Source: Sedimentisphaerales bacterium
GTDB lineage: Bacteria; Planctomycetota; Phycisphaerae; Sedimentisphaerales; Anaerobacaceae
Direction of reading: 5' to 3'
Assembly (NCBI GenBank): GCA_028282745.1
Contig: JANQHJ010000114.1
Coordinates: forward strand, 1-64,000
DNA length: 64,000 nt
Shown in pieces: positions 34,095 through 43,827 of this stretch. The position numbers and the translations under genes were made by a program. Each line of letters starts with the position of its first letter. The first letter of the stretch is position 1. The notes beneath the pieces were generated by a model, which was not told the DNA's origin, ran no database searches, and saw only the letters and a list, made by a program, of their open reading frames with translations.

Positions 34095-35570
34095 ATGAAC
34101 AGGCGAAGATTTTTAAAGTTTGCAGGGTTAGGCGTGACGGCACTGATCATGCCGGCAGGTTGTACGCCAGAGCAAAAGCGACAAGCTAAGAGACCAAATT
34201 TCCTTTTCATCCTGGTGGATGATCTGGGCTGGTCTGATCTTTCAAGCTCTGGAAGTACATTCTATGAGACGCCTAATTGCGACAGACTTGTGAAAGAGGG
34301 CATGAAGTTTACCGATGCTTATGCGGCGTGCCCAGTCTGTTCGCCGACCCGTGCGAGTATTATGGCGGGTAAGTACCCGGCCAGAATGGATACTACCGAC
34401 TGGTTCGGCGCTCCTCAGCCGGATACAGCTAAGGATCACTGGACGAAAAAGAAACCATTGCTGCCCGCTCGATATAATGACTTCCTGCCGCTTGGTGAAG
34501 TGACGATCGCGGAGACATTAAAAGAGGCCGGCTATAACACTTTCTTTGCCGGTAAATGGCATCTTGGCGAGACGGAAGAATACTGGCCTAAGAAGCAAGG
34601 CTTCGATATTAACAAAGGCGGCTGTCATAAAGGCGCGCCACCTATGGGAGGCGGGAGGTATTTTTCGCCGTATAATAATCCGAGGTTAGAAGACGGGCCA
34701 AAGGGGGAGCATTTGCCGGATCGTTTAGCAAAAGAAACCGCTGATTTTATCAAAACTAATAAGGATGAGCAGTTTTTAGCGTATCTGTCATTTTATTCGG
34801 TGCATACTCCTTTGATGAGCCCTAAAGAATTGACTGAGAAATACAAACAGAAGAAAAAGGAAATGGGGCTCAAGGCCAAGTGGGGCAAAGATGGTGACAG
34901 GAAAGTTCGCCTGGTGCAGGAGCATGCAGTTTACGCCGGTATGATGGAGTCTATGGACAAGGCAGTGGGCGTTGTACTTGATGCCCTTGAACGAGTTGGT
35001 GTTGCTGATAATACGATAGTCATTTTCATGTCCGACAACGGCGGTCTTAGTACCTCGGAGGGGCATCCGACTTCCAATCTGCCGCTGCGTGCGGGCAAAG
35101 GCTGGATGTACGAGGGCGGAATACGTGAGCCGATGATGATCAAGTGGCCGGGCGTTACAAAGCCGGGCAGTGTTTGCAGCGAGCCGGTTACAAGTACGGA
35201 TTTTTATCCGACTATGCTGGAAATGGCTGGGTTGCCGTTAAAGCCTAAACAGCACGTGGATGGTATATCGATGGTGCCGTTGCTTAAGGGGCGAAAGATG
35301 AATCGCGGGCCGATCTATTGGCACTACCCACACTACGGCAACCAGGGCGGGACACCATCAACGGCTGTTCGTGACGGGCAGTGGAAGTTGATCAGGTGGC
35401 ACGAAGATAAGCCAATTGAATTATATAATCTCAAAGATGACATCGGCGAAAAGAACAACCTGGCCGAGAAGAGGCCCGAGATAGTAAAAAAGTTGACCAA
35501 AATGCTTGACGTTTGGGTAAAGGAAGTGGACGCGAAGTTCCCATCTCCGAATCCGAACGCAAAGAAATAA
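34095..35570 (+). CDS. Tat-exported sulfatase (type I)
   Basis: 491 aa from the ATG at 34095 with AGGAG 6 bases upstream; the frame opens at 34056. The N-terminus has NRRRFLKFAG, a Tat signal, and a Cys in MPAGC that may be a lipoprotein site. The formylglycine motif CSPTR is at 82-86, with metal-binding LVDDLGWSD near 40 and a VHTP/MSDNGG pair typical of alkaline-phosphatase-fold sulfatases. Substrate unknown, probably a sulfated carbohydrate. It requires a maturase (anSME or FGE), not seen here. It lies between leuD and leuB. Confidence 0.9.
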   Translation: MNRRRFLKFAGLGVTALIMPAGCTPEQKRQAKRPNFLFILVDDLGWSDLSSSGSTFYETPNCDRLVKEGMKFTDAYAACPVCSPTRASIMAGKYPARMDTTDWFGAPQPDTAKDHWTKKKPLLPARYNDFLPLGEVTIAETLKEAGYNTFFAGKWHLGETEEYWPKKQGFDINKGGCHKGAPPMGGGRYFSPYNNPRLEDGPKGEHLPDRLAKETADFIKTNKDEQFLAYLSFYSVHTPLMSPKELTEKYKQKKKEMGLKAKWGKDGDRKVRLVQEHAVYAGMMESMDKAVGVVLDALERVGVADNTIVIFMSDNGGLSTSEGHPTSNLPLRAGKGWMYEGGIREPMMIKWPGVTKPGSVCSEPVTSTDFYPTMLEMAGLPLKPKQHVDGISMVPLLKGRKMNRGPIYWHYPHYGNQGGTPSTAVRDGQWKLIRWHEDKPIELYNLKDDIGEKNNLAEKRPEIVKKLTKMLDVWVKEVDAKFPSPNPNAKK

Positions 35571-35598
35571 ATTATGAAGGATTATTTTTCATAAACTT

Positions 35599-36567
35599 AT
35601 GAAGAAAACAATATTAATATCGTTATTTTGTTTGATTTATACTGTCTCAGGAAGACCTATCACGGTGCCTGTTGATTCAGGAGATATAATTGTATGTATC
35701 CCTTTGATGGGGCAATCTTGGGCATTTCCATCAGAAGAGCTTGACGGTTTTTTCTATTATCATGCGGCAGCATTAATGAGCTTTACAAATGGGATAAATT
35801 TTTATGATTTTAGAACCGGCACAGATACAGAGATCATAAGCGGCAGTAATGAAGACAGCGCTGGATATCTTGAAGACGAACTCGATAGCAAAAGATTGAT
35901 TGGCAAGGGGCCAGGATTTTCAGCTGGAGTAACGGGGCAAATTAATCGATTGTCCCTTTTAAATAATGGTTCATTGCTATTTGAAACTGAAGAATCTAAA
36001 TGGTATACGATTAATTTTGATGACCAAGAGCAATTAAAAGTATCTGATGCGAATGAAACTGTATTCGATCCGAATAATAACTTCGTTTTAAATGTTTATA
36101 ACCTGGATGAAAACAGCGTTGAGGAATTTAAATTTAAATATCGAGAAAAAGTTGAGGCTAATGATATTAAAATAGAATTTAAAGATCGAGAACTATCGAT
36201 ATTTATGGGAGAGAAACATTATCTAATTCAAGATATAAAATTCTCAGGAGTGCAATTATCACAGGATGCGAAGAAACTTGCTGTTTTTGGGGAAGTATCG
36301 GCGTTGGACATAATAAGCAATCCCGATTCAACAGAGCCCAAATTATTGTTTGCAACAGAAAAAGATAAAAAAGAAAAATTAAAAGAGATTCAAAAGGATC
36401 TTGATGTAGCAATAGCCGATTCAAATAGTTTGAGCTTAATGAAAGGAAGAGTACTTGAAAGATTATGTAAAGAAGTATGGAATATAAGTATAGTATATGA
36501 TTTATCCAAGCCACCTTTTGTAGAAAATGCGACGAGTCAAGTGGATGAAAAAAAGGACAATTTGTGA
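35599..36567 (+). CDS. Unknown exported protein, 322 aa
   Basis: It has a signal peptide (about 1-19) and a body of beta-strand and acidic segments with no recognised domain; Lys/Glu-rich helices lie near residues 255-275. Base composition is AT-rich compared with the flanking leuB and sulfatase genes, and the ribosome site is weak. It sits 28 bases after the sulfatase stop and 39 bases before leuB, so it is likely co-transcribed. Possibly foreign or rapidly evolving. Confidence 0.65.
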   Translation: MKKTILISLFCLIYTVSGRPITVPVDSGDIIVCIPLMGQSWAFPSEELDGFFYYHAAALMSFTNGINFYDFRTGTDTEIISGSNEDSAGYLEDELDSKRLIGKGPGFSAGVTGQINRLSLLNNGSLLFETEESKWYTINFDDQEQLKVSDANETVFDPNNNFVLNVYNLDENSVEEFKFKYREKVEANDIKIEFKDRELSIFMGEKHYLIQDIKFSGVQLSQDAKKLAVFGEVSALDIISNPDSTEPKLLFATEKDKKEKLKEIQKDLDVAIADSNSLSLMKGRVLERLCKEVWNISIVYDLSKPPFVENATSQVDEKKDNL

Positions 36568-36605
36568 AATTAGTTGTTAGAAAATATTGAAAGGGAAATT
36601 TTAAA

Positions 36606-37694
36606 ATGTCAAAGAGTTACAACATTGCTGTGATACCCGGTGACGGCACAGGCCCGGAAGTTACGGTCGAGGCTGTTAAGGTATTAAAGGCTGCTGCCGA
36701 TAAGTTCGGATTCAAAGTCGATCTTACAGAGTATGACTTCGGCGGCGAACGTTACAAAAAGACAGGCGAGACCCTGCCGGACAGTGCTGTGGAAGAGTTG
36801 AAAAAGTGTAACTCGATTTTGCTCGGTGCTATTGGTCATCCAGATGTTAAGCCCGGCATCCTCGAAAAGGGCATCTTGCTAAAGGCAAGGTTCGCGCTGG
36901 ATCAGTATATTAACCTTCGTCCTGTAAAGCTTTATCCTGGCGTACCTTGTCCGTTGAAGGATAAAGGCCCGAAGGAAATCGATTATGTTGTTATTCGTGA
37001 AAACACCGGCGGGCTCTATACGGGTTGTGGTGGATTCAGTATGAAAGATACACCGGAAGAAGTAGCTGTTCAGTCTGCAGTATATAATCGTCACCAGGTA
37101 GATCGCTGTCTTAAGTACGCATTCGAATATGCCAAGAAGTACGGCAAAAAAGCTCGCGGTGTCGGCGAAGAGAATACGCTCGCACTTAGTGGCAAGACAA
37201 ATGTTTTAACATATCTTTATGACCTCTGGGAACGTGGATTTAATGAAATGGGTGAAAAAGAATACCCGGATATTCGCAGAGATTATTATCATGTTGACGC
37301 GACCTGTATGTGGATGGTCAAGAATCCGGAATGGTTCGATGTGATCGTTACCGGTAATATGTTCGGCGATATTATCACCGATCTCGGCGCAATGACGCAG
37401 GGCGGTATGGGTATCGCAGCTGGTGGAAATATTAATCCAGATGGTGTCAGCATGTTTGAGCCGATCGGAGGAAGCGCACCGAAATATACCGGAATGGGAG
37501 TAATCAATCCATTGGCAGCTATTTGCTCGATGCAGATGATGGTTCAGACATTGGGCGAGGATGCAGCCGCTGAAAAAATCGAAAAAGCAGTGAAGTTTGT
37601 CACCGGTGAAAAGCTCGAATCTATGCAGGCAGGCAAGATGGGCTACTCGACAAGTGGAGTTGGTGACCTCGTAGCGCAGGCTGTTGCAGGCTAA
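36606..37694 (+). CDS. leuB: 3-isopropylmalate dehydrogenase
   Basis: A 362-aa isocitrate/isopropylmalate dehydrogenase family protein. N-terminal [13 protein letters not shown] (about 7-19) and the metal/substrate motif [13 protein letters not shown] (about 250-262) are clear, with Arg/Lys residues in the RENTGGLY and [10 protein letters not shown] regions. In this leuACD context the substrate is most likely 3-isopropylmalate; the family alone would also allow isocitrate or a tartrate. It is the last gene before a strong terminator. Confidence 0.88.
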   Translation: MSKSYNIAVIPGDGTGPEVTVEAVKVLKAAADKFGFKVDLTEYDFGGERYKKTGETLPDSAVEELKKCNSILLGAIGHPDVKPGILEKGILLKARFALDQYINLRPVKLYPGVPCPLKDKGPKEIDYVVIRENTGGLYTGCGGFSMKDTPEEVAVQSAVYNRHQVDRCLKYAFEYAKKYGKKARGVGEENTLALSGKTNVLTYLYDLWERGFNEMGEKEYPDIRRDYYHVDATCMWMVKNPEWFDVIVTGNMFGDIITDLGAMTQGGMGIAAGGNINPDGVSMFEPIGGSAPKYTGMGVINPLAAICSMQMMVQTLGEDAAAEKIEKAVKFVTGEKLESMQAGKMGYSTSGVGDLVAQAVAG

Positions 37695-37716
37695 GCTTAC
37701 ATTTTGTTTATAAGTT

Positions 37717-37747
37717 AAAAGGGCCTTGGTTTGACCAAGGCCCTTTT
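37717..37747. terminator. Bidirectional intrinsic terminator after leuB
   Basis: GGGCCTTGGT (37721-37730) and ACCAAGGCCC (37734-37743) form a perfect 10-bp stem with a TTG loop. It is flanked by AAAA before (37717-37720) and TTTT after (37744-37747), so it can end the leu operon on the plus strand and the pseudopilin gene on the minus strand. Confidence 0.9.
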
Positions 37748-37751
37748 GCTT

Positions 37752-38567
37752 TTAGTAATCTTTCAAGCTTGCCATCCACGTTGGCCATTTAGCATTTGGA
37801 TTTTCACTGGTCCATGTGCCATTGATATTAAAAGAACTATACCATTTAAATCTCCAGAGTTCCTTTAGCCCCACTTTTCTTGCCGAGCCGTCCATGAAAA
37901 CACAATTTTCATATCCACGATGCCTGTCCTGACATACCCGTTTCATTTGAGATATCTTGCTATTGCCATCCTCCCTCCAGGTTTCATCTACCGGATCAGG
38001 TGGTGGGCTACCCGGTTCAGGCCAGGCATCTATCCATTGAGCGTCAAGCATAAATGGTACCCGGTCGGCTTGTTTAATTTTTGTAACTCTACGCCAAAAA
38101 TATGACGGGTCCCTGCCCATATTTTTGTTTTTCCGAGGATTTAGAATCCATCCGTTTATACCATAGCTTCCGTAATCTTCAGTTTCAAAGAGAGGTTTGT
38201 CGTATCCCCATGCCCTGAAAGGAAGTCGCGCGTCGGTGGGATTCCCATCGATGTCATTTTCAGTTTTCGTGGCTGTCGGACAGCAGCGTATTTTGTCAAT
38301 ATCATCATAGTATTTACGAAGAGCGCTCACCCACCAGTTGCTTTTAATATTCGGATTCTCATAGTTGAAGCCTTCCCAGATGCTATCGTTATTATTGGCA
38401 GCATAAGTCTGGGCACAGAGGTACCATTGACGTAGATTGGAGTTACATATTACAGTCCGGGCATGACTTTTTGCGATGTTCAATACCGGAACAAGAATAG
38501 ACATTAATAAAGCGATTACTGCGATAACTACAAGAAGTTCAATTAGTGTAAATCCGTTTTTCTTCAT
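37752..38567 (-). CDS. H-X9-DG type II pseudopilin-like protein
   Basis: About 271 aa from the ATG at 38567 (MKKNGFTL), with GGGAG 6 bases upstream. The N-terminus is a class III prepilin leader: MKKNG cut before FTLIELL, with Glu at +5, followed by a long hydrophobic helix. A C-terminal HRGYENCVFMDG gives the H-X9-DG signature of the planctomycete/verrucomicrobial pseudopilin family. It is probably processed by a prepilin peptidase and exported by a type II-like pathway. A second, similar gene lies just upstream. Confidence 0.88.
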   Translation of the reverse strand: MKKNGFTLIELLVVIAVIALLMSILVPVLNIAKSHARTVICNSNLRQWYLCAQTYAANNNDSIWEGFNYENPNIKSNWWVSALRKYYDDIDKIRCCPTATKTENDIDGNPTDARLPFRAWGYDKPLFETEDYGSYGINGWILNPRKNKNMGRDPSYFWRRVTKIKQADRVPFMLDAQWIDAWPEPGSPPPDPVDETWREDGNSKISQMKRVCQDRHRGYENCVFMDGSARKVGLKELWRFKWYSSFNINGTWTSENPNAKWPTWMASLKDY

Positions 38568-38774
38568 AACATGCTCCCGTAAACATTCCCGCTTGATGAA
38601 AGATATATTTATAATGCCCAATATTCTTCCTTTATGAATATTATATAGTATAACTTGGATAAATTCAATTGTAATCATGTAAGTCGTTCCCTGTAAAGGG
38701 GATATGTGTTGAGGTGTGTTTGGTGGCAGGGGGTTTTCTAATTAGAGATTGTTTTTGATAAAAATGTATGGTTT

Positions 38775-39590
38775 TTAGTAATCTTTAAAACCTGCCATCC
38801 AATCCCGCCAGTTGGGGGTTTGACCATTGGCAGTCGTCCATTTTCCGTTGGTATCGAAAGACTTGTGCCATTTAAGTTTCCACAATTCTTTTAGGCCGAC
38901 CTTTCTGGAAGAACCATCCATGAATGAACTATCCATTGTTCCTCTATGTCTGTTCTGGCATACGCGCAGCATTTGATCATCAGGAACGTCTTTACGATTT
39001 GCTTCTTCATTTTCTTCATTTGGTGGTCTGCTATCGGGTTCGGGCCAGGCATCGATCCACTGCGCGTCGAGCATGAGCGGTACTTTATCGGCTTGTGATA
39101 TACTTGCGAGACTCCTCCAGTATTTTGAACTATCCCTTACTTTATTCTCCACCGCGTCAAGCAGCCATCCGTTAATACCATAACTGCCGTAATCGTCATT
39201 ACCGAAGAAGTCCGTTTCATAGCCCCATGCCCGGAAAGGCAAAACTCCGGCTCCGTGTATACCATTCTCGTCCCAGTGCCGCTTTTTTGCTTCCGGACAG
39301 CAGCGTATCTCATCTATATCGTCATAATAGTTACGAAGTGCTTTCATCCACCAATTATTTGCGTTAGGATCATCCTCTTTGAAGGCCCATCCCTGCCAGA
39401 TCCTTTGATTGTTATCTGCAGCGTAAGCTTGTGTGCACATAAACCATTGACGCAGATTTGAGATGCAGATAGTTTGTTTGGTCTTCTTTTTTGCTATATT
39501 CAGTGTTGGTACTAATATCGACATCAGCAGTGCGATAACGGAGATGACCACCAGTATCTCAACTAATGTAAAGGCTGTTCTTTTCTGCAT
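38775..39590 (-). CDS. H-X9-DG type II pseudopilin-like protein (paralogue)
   Basis: About 271 aa from the ATG at 39590 (MQKRTAFTL) with AGGCGG just upstream. It shares the length, the hydrophobic leader helix, the H-X9-DG motif (HRGTMDSSFMDG) and most internal phrases (LRQW, IDAWPEP, YGSYGINGW) with its downstream neighbour. It is clearly a tandem duplicate. At the cleavage site the residue before FTL is Ala rather than Gly, an uncommon variant. The gap between the copies is 207 bases with its own AT-rich leader. Confidence 0.88.
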   Translation of the reverse strand: MQKRTAFTLVEILVVISVIALLMSILVPTLNIAKKKTKQTICISNLRQWFMCTQAYAADNNQRIWQGWAFKEDDPNANNWWMKALRNYYDDIDEIRCCPEAKKRHWDENGIHGAGVLPFRAWGYETDFFGNDDYGSYGINGWLLDAVENKVRDSSKYWRSLASISQADKVPLMLDAQWIDAWPEPDSRPPNEENEEANRKDVPDDQMLRVCQNRHRGTMDSSFMDGSSRKVGLKELWKLKWHKSFDTNGKWTTANGQTPNWRDWMAGFKDY

Positions 39591-39743
39591 ATATAACCGC
39601 CTAATTCGATTTCCTTGACGATTCAAATCCTCTTTTTTACAATAGGATAAACTGAATTTTCGAATATCCTCTGTATAAATTAAGACGGGATTTCGTGGTA
39701 AAAGTTGCAGTATTTCTAATAATTTACATTAAAAAAGCAGATT

Positions 39744-40727
39744 ATGCCAGCAAATTTAACGCCAGAGTATCATAAAGCTGATAAGTGGTTCCGTTCGGCA
39801 GTGACAAACGAGGAAAAGATCCTCGCCCTTGAACAGATGCTGGCTGTTTGCCCGAAGCATAAAGGCACCGACCACCTCCGTGCCGACTTGCGTAAAAAGC
39901 TGAGCCGTCTTAAAGAGCATGGTCAGAGCAAAGGCTCGGTTAAACATGTTGATGTTTTTCATGTTGTTCAAAGCGGTGCAGGGCAGGTAGTATTGTTAGG
40001 CGTACCCAATTGCGGCAAAAGCTCGATCGTGGCAGAGCTCACAAACGCTCATGTCAATGTCGCGGATTTTCCATTTGCGACGGGGGCGCCTGTGCCGGGT
40101 ATGATGCAGTTTGAAGATATTCAGATACAGGTTGTCGATATGCCGCCAATAACTGCCGAACATATCGCACCGGGACAGGTGGGGACATATCGCAATTGTG
40201 ATCTGATCGGGCTTGTAATCGATCTTAGTGTGGATGTAGATAAGCAATTTGAGCCCTTAATGGATTTTCTCGAATCGCGGAGATTGCTGATAGACAAGGC
40301 CAATCCCGCAACGGACGAGCATGGAAATTCTCTCGGTAGAAAAGTTTTATGTATATGCGCGAAAGCTGATGCGGCTCGGAGTGGAGCATTCGAAAAAGTC
40401 AAAGCTATATCCGATTCAAGATTCGATTGTTTGGAATTTTCAATTTTAGAAGATGATAGTATTGCACAACTACGCAAAAAAGTTTTTGAAGAACTGAAAA
40501 TTATTCGTGTCTATTCCAAGCCGCCGGGCAAGAGGGCTGATATGACGGATCCCTTTACTTTGCCGGTGGGATCCACTGTAATGGACTTGGCAAAAACTAT
40601 TCACAGGGAGCTTGCCGAGAAGCTAAAAACGGCACGAATATGGGGCAGCGGCGTATATGACGGACAAAATTGCCATAGAACCCATGTGTTAAACGATAAG
40701 GATGTGATAGAATTACACTTTGGCTGA
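39744..40727 (+). CDS. DRG/OBG-like GTPase with TGS domain
   Basis: 327 aa. An N-terminal helical part (1-75) precedes a P-loop GVPNCGKSS (86-94). A DFPFATGAPVPG switch-I-like stretch and VVDMPP G3-like motif follow. CAKADA is a divergent G4-like motif, and the C-terminal TGS domain (about 255-327) contains FTLPVGSTVMDLAKTIH. It belongs with developmentally regulated/OBG-type GTPases, which associate with ribosomes or RNA. Such proteins are more typical of archaea and eukaryotes, with scattered bacterial members. No close operon partner apart from the small Cys-rich protein. Confidence 0.8.
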   Translation: MPANLTPEYHKADKWFRSAVTNEEKILALEQMLAVCPKHKGTDHLRADLRKKLSRLKEHGQSKGSVKHVDVFHVVQSGAGQVVLLGVPNCGKSSIVAELTNAHVNVADFPFATGAPVPGMMQFEDIQIQVVDMPPITAEHIAPGQVGTYRNCDLIGLVIDLSVDVDKQFEPLMDFLESRRLLIDKANPATDEHGNSLGRKVLCICAKADAARSGAFEKVKAISDSRFDCLEFSILEDDSIAQLRKKVFEELKIIRVYSKPPGKRADMTDPFTLPVGSTVMDLAKTIHRELAEKLKTARIWGSGVYDGQNCHRTHVLNDKDVIELHFG

Positions 40728-40754
40728 TTTGCAACTCAAAAAGGAGTAATATTG

Positions 40755-40949
40755 ATGGAATGTAAACAAGAGCAAAATATGAAATTCTGTAATTGTTCTT
40801 ATACCGGCTGCAGCAGAAAGGGTGTATGCTGCGAGTGTCTGCGATACCATTTAAAATCCAAGCAGCTGCCGGCATGTTGTTTTCCAGATGAATCAGAACG
40901 GACATACGACCGGAGCTTTAAGGCCTTTGCAAAAGCCTGGAACTTTTAA
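40755..40949 (+). CDS. Small Cys-rich protein (DUF6485-like)
   Basis: 64 aa from the ATG at 40755, with AAGGAG 8 bases upstream. Six Cys sit in a pattern CNCSYTGCSRKGVCCECL that suggests metal or Fe-S binding. I recognise the phrase pattern CSRKGVCCECLRYH as that of the DUF6485 family, whose role is unknown. It is 27 bases after the GTPase stop and on the same strand. Confidence 0.7.
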   Translation: MECKQEQNMKFCNCSYTGCSRKGVCCECLRYHLKSKQLPACCFPDESERTYDRSFKAFAKAWNF

Positions 40950-40960
40950 CCGTATTAAAA

Positions 40961-42550
40961 TTAACTTTTTAGTTCTTTTTTCTTTTTCTTGCCATTTGAG
41001 TTAGAAGGTTTTTTCCGTTTGATCAATTCACCTTTCGAGTTACGCGGATCGGACATTTCGCTTCGCCACTTCTTATAAGCAGCGGTCATTTCTTTAACTA
41101 TTGTCGGGTACTTGTCCGCGAGGTTTTTCTCTTCAGCTATGTCATCTTTAAGATTGAATAACAGCGTGCCTTTCGGGTAAACATATTCATGAGTGTCGCG
41201 AACGCAATTGCCATCTTTATCGAATTTATAATTTAAGTGCTTCCAGCCGATATTGCTGCATAACTTCCAGTAGCCTTTGCGTATCGTCCATGTGCCGTCT
41301 CCTTTTGACCAGCAAATCATGTTATGTTGGCTTTCCGCTTTACCTTTAATTAGAGGAATAAGGTTCTTGCCGTCAAGATTATTTGGCAAATCACCACCTG
41401 CGAGTGAGAGTATGGTTGGGAATATATCCATAGCCGAAACCAATGCCGATTTTTCCTGGCCTGCAGGTAACTTGCCCGGGTATGAAACCATTAAAGGAAT
41501 GCGGACTCCGCCTTCGCCGAACATATACTTATAGCCTCGAAGCGGGGCGTTATTTGAATATGTATTTATTGTTCCACCGTTGTCGGAGAGGAAGACTACT
41601 ATCGTGTTTTCTCTTTTGCCACTTCGATTGAGCTCATCGATAATTTTGCCTATGCCTTTATCCATCACCATAAGATGGGTCAAATATCTTTTCCTGCCGT
41701 CCGGATCAACTTCTCCGAGATGCCCCCATTTCTTATGCCACTGCCACCAGCTTTCTTTCTTCGGGTCCCAGAATGGGAATTGTTCTATGCCGAACTTTTC
41801 CAAATAATCAGGATGTGTGACGTAAGTTGGATGGTGCACCGCGTTGTATTCCAACTCGATATAGAAAGGCTTACCGCCATGGTCACGATTTATATATTCA
41901 ACAGCCTCGTTGGTAAAAATATCAGTTGTAAAGCTGTTTTCGTACGATGCTTTTTCTCTGTTTCTTATCAATGGCCCAATGCAGGCATTTTTAGCATTTT
42001 TCTTGCCGTAATGCTCTACATCTTTTTCGCTGAGCCTCAGATAATCCCATGTGTGGTGTATAAAGCCAAGAAACTCATCGAATCCGTGGTCCAGCGGATG
42101 CTGGACAGGGCCGCCGTTAAGGTGTGTCTTGCCGATCTTCTTGGAGACATAGCCGAGTTTCTTCAAAGCCTGCGGCAGCGTCAATTCATTAGCTGGTAAT
42201 CCACCTTGTCCATACCAGTAGTTGCCCCATCGCTGCTGATACCTGCCGGTTAACAAGCCGACCCTTGATGGGCTGCATATCGGCGAGGTAGAGTACGCGT
42301 CGGTAAAAAAAGTTCCGCTTTTGGCGAGGCGGTCTATGCCCGGTGTTTTTACGTCGGCGGGGCAATGAGGTCTAAAGCTCATATCCGCATAGCCAAGATC
42401 GTCGACTACGATGACTATAACATTGGGCTTTTTGAGTTTGACTTTTGCCGGTTTACCCAGAGATAGACACGAAGGGCAGAAACCTGCCGCTAAAAAACCC
42501 GCTCCGAATCTTAAAAATTCACGCCTTTTGATACTCCCGTCAGTATTCAT
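40961..42550 (-). CDS. Tat-exported sulfatase (type I)
   Basis: 529 aa with a Tat signal (KRREFLRFGAG, about 8-18), Asp-rich metal site VDDLGYADM (about 49-57) and the formylglycine motif CSPSR at 92-96, in a TSPICSPSRVGLLTGRYQ segment. SDNGG and HPTY motifs are in place. The end is Lys/Gly-rich. It is divergent from the other sulfatase in the window, so a different substrate is likely. It needs a formylglycine maturase, not seen here. Confidence 0.9.
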   Translation of the reverse strand: MNTDGSIKRREFLRFGAGFLAAGFCPSCLSLGKPAKVKLKKPNVIVIVVDDLGYADMSFRPHCPADVKTPGIDRLAKSGTFFTDAYSTSPICSPSRVGLLTGRYQQRWGNYWYGQGGLPANELTLPQALKKLGYVSKKIGKTHLNGGPVQHPLDHGFDEFLGFIHHTWDYLRLSEKDVEHYGKKNAKNACIGPLIRNREKASYENSFTTDIFTNEAVEYINRDHGGKPFYIELEYNAVHHPTYVTHPDYLEKFGIEQFPFWDPKKESWWQWHKKWGHLGEVDPDGRKRYLTHLMVMDKGIGKIIDELNRSGKRENTIVVFLSDNGGTINTYSNNAPLRGYKYMFGEGGVRIPLMVSYPGKLPAGQEKSALVSAMDIFPTILSLAGGDLPNNLDGKNLIPLIKGKAESQHNMICWSKGDGTWTIRKGYWKLCSNIGWKHLNYKFDKDGNCVRDTHEYVYPKGTLLFNLKDDIAEEKNLADKYPTIVKEMTAAYKKWRSEMSDPRNSKGELIKRKKPSNSNGKKKKKELKS

Positions 42551-42705
42551 AAGTACAACCCCGTTAAAAAATGTTTGTTATCTTTGCTAAGAACCCCAAA
42601 TATACATAATTTCAGGGCAATTATCAATATCGTGGTCATTATATCAACGTCCGGGTATATTTTTTATTTCAAACTTTTTCCATGCCGGTTAGTATAAATA
42701 TTATA

Positions 42706-43827
42706 ATGAATACCGGCTTATATATTCATATCCCTTTCTGCCGCACTAAGTGTCGCTATTGCGGCTTTTATTCCGAATGTATCGATAATTATAACTCTAA
42801 GAAAGTCATTGATGCTATATTGGTCGAGATGCAAAGACGAAAATCAACTGGGACTGTCGGCACAATATATATCGGCGGGGGCAGCCCGAGTTGTTTGACA
42901 GAAGATGATTTGCTGCAATTGGCAAACGAGGCTGTGAAGCAATACCCATCAATCGAAGAATTCACAATCGAGGCCAATCCAGGCCAGGTTGATAGCTTAT
43001 TACTCACCGAGCTTCAAAGTGCCGGAGTCACTCGTCTGTCTATTGGGGCTCAATCCTTTAATAAAAACGAGCTGGAAATTCTCGGCAGAGCCCACGATGT
43101 AAACTGCATCAGTCGGGCTGTTGATGAGGCGAGACAGGCTGGGTTTGAAAATATAAGCCTTGATCTTATCTTTGCAATTCCCGGCAGTGACCTTAGTTCG
43201 TACGAGCAGAACCTCGACTGTGCTATCGAGTTGGACGTTCAGCATATAAGTTCCTACGCTTTGACTTACGAAAAAAACACTCCCTTTATAAAGGCCCTGA
43301 TAGAAGGGCGCATAGAACCTGTTGATGAAGAAATCGACCGGGCAATGTATGAAATGACCATCGATACTTTAACTAAAGCAGGCTTTGAGCAATACGAGAT
43401 TTCAAATTTTGCCAAGCGCGGCTTCGAATGTAAGCACAATCTAAACTACTGGTCGAACGACCAGTACATCGGTATCGGCCCGGGCGCAAGTTCATACCTG
43501 AATCATGTCCGCTCTCATAACATCGCCGACATAGACAAATACACACAAGCTATAGCTAATAATGAAATAATAATAGCCGACAGCGAAACACTGACTGATA
43601 TTGAACGGGCGTGTGAGACAGCTATTCTAAATTTGCGAAGAATATCGGGTATTAATCTGCCTCAGTTCAAAGTCCAGACGAGATACGACGCAGAGCAGCT
43701 ATTTGCCGAGCCGATAGAAAAATATATTGCAGCCAGCCTGTTAGCTAAAAGAGATGACCATATATTCCTGACCCGAACGGCATTGCCCATCGCCGATTCG
43801 GTCCTTTGTGACTTCGCCGGTGTTTAG
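42706..43827 (+). CDS. hemW: HemW-like radical SAM protein
   Basis: 373 aa from the ATG at 42706 (MNTGLYIHIPF), which has a TATAAAT box ending about 7 bases upstream and no ribosome site, suggesting a leaderless message; the frame extends to 42682. The Cys triad CxxxCxxC is at 12, 16 and 19. HemW_C-type residues follow (GIGPGASSYLN). HemW is thought to deliver heme rather than act as a coproporphyrinogen oxidase. Its stop overlaps the stop of the convergent lepA by four bases. Confidence 0.88.
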   Translation: MNTGLYIHIPFCRTKCRYCGFYSECIDNYNSKKVIDAILVEMQRRKSTGTVGTIYIGGGSPSCLTEDDLLQLANEAVKQYPSIEEFTIEANPGQVDSLLLTELQSAGVTRLSIGAQSFNKNELEILGRAHDVNCISRAVDEARQAGFENISLDLIFAIPGSDLSSYEQNLDCAIELDVQHISSYALTYEKNTPFIKALIEGRIEPVDEEIDRAMYEMTIDTLTKAGFEQYEISNFAKRGFECKHNLNYWSNDQYIGIGPGASSYLNHVRSHNIADIDKYTQAIANNEIIIADSETLTDIERACETAILNLRRISGINLPQFKVQTRYDAEQLFAEPIEKYIAASLLAKRDDHIFLTRTALPIADSVLCDFAGV

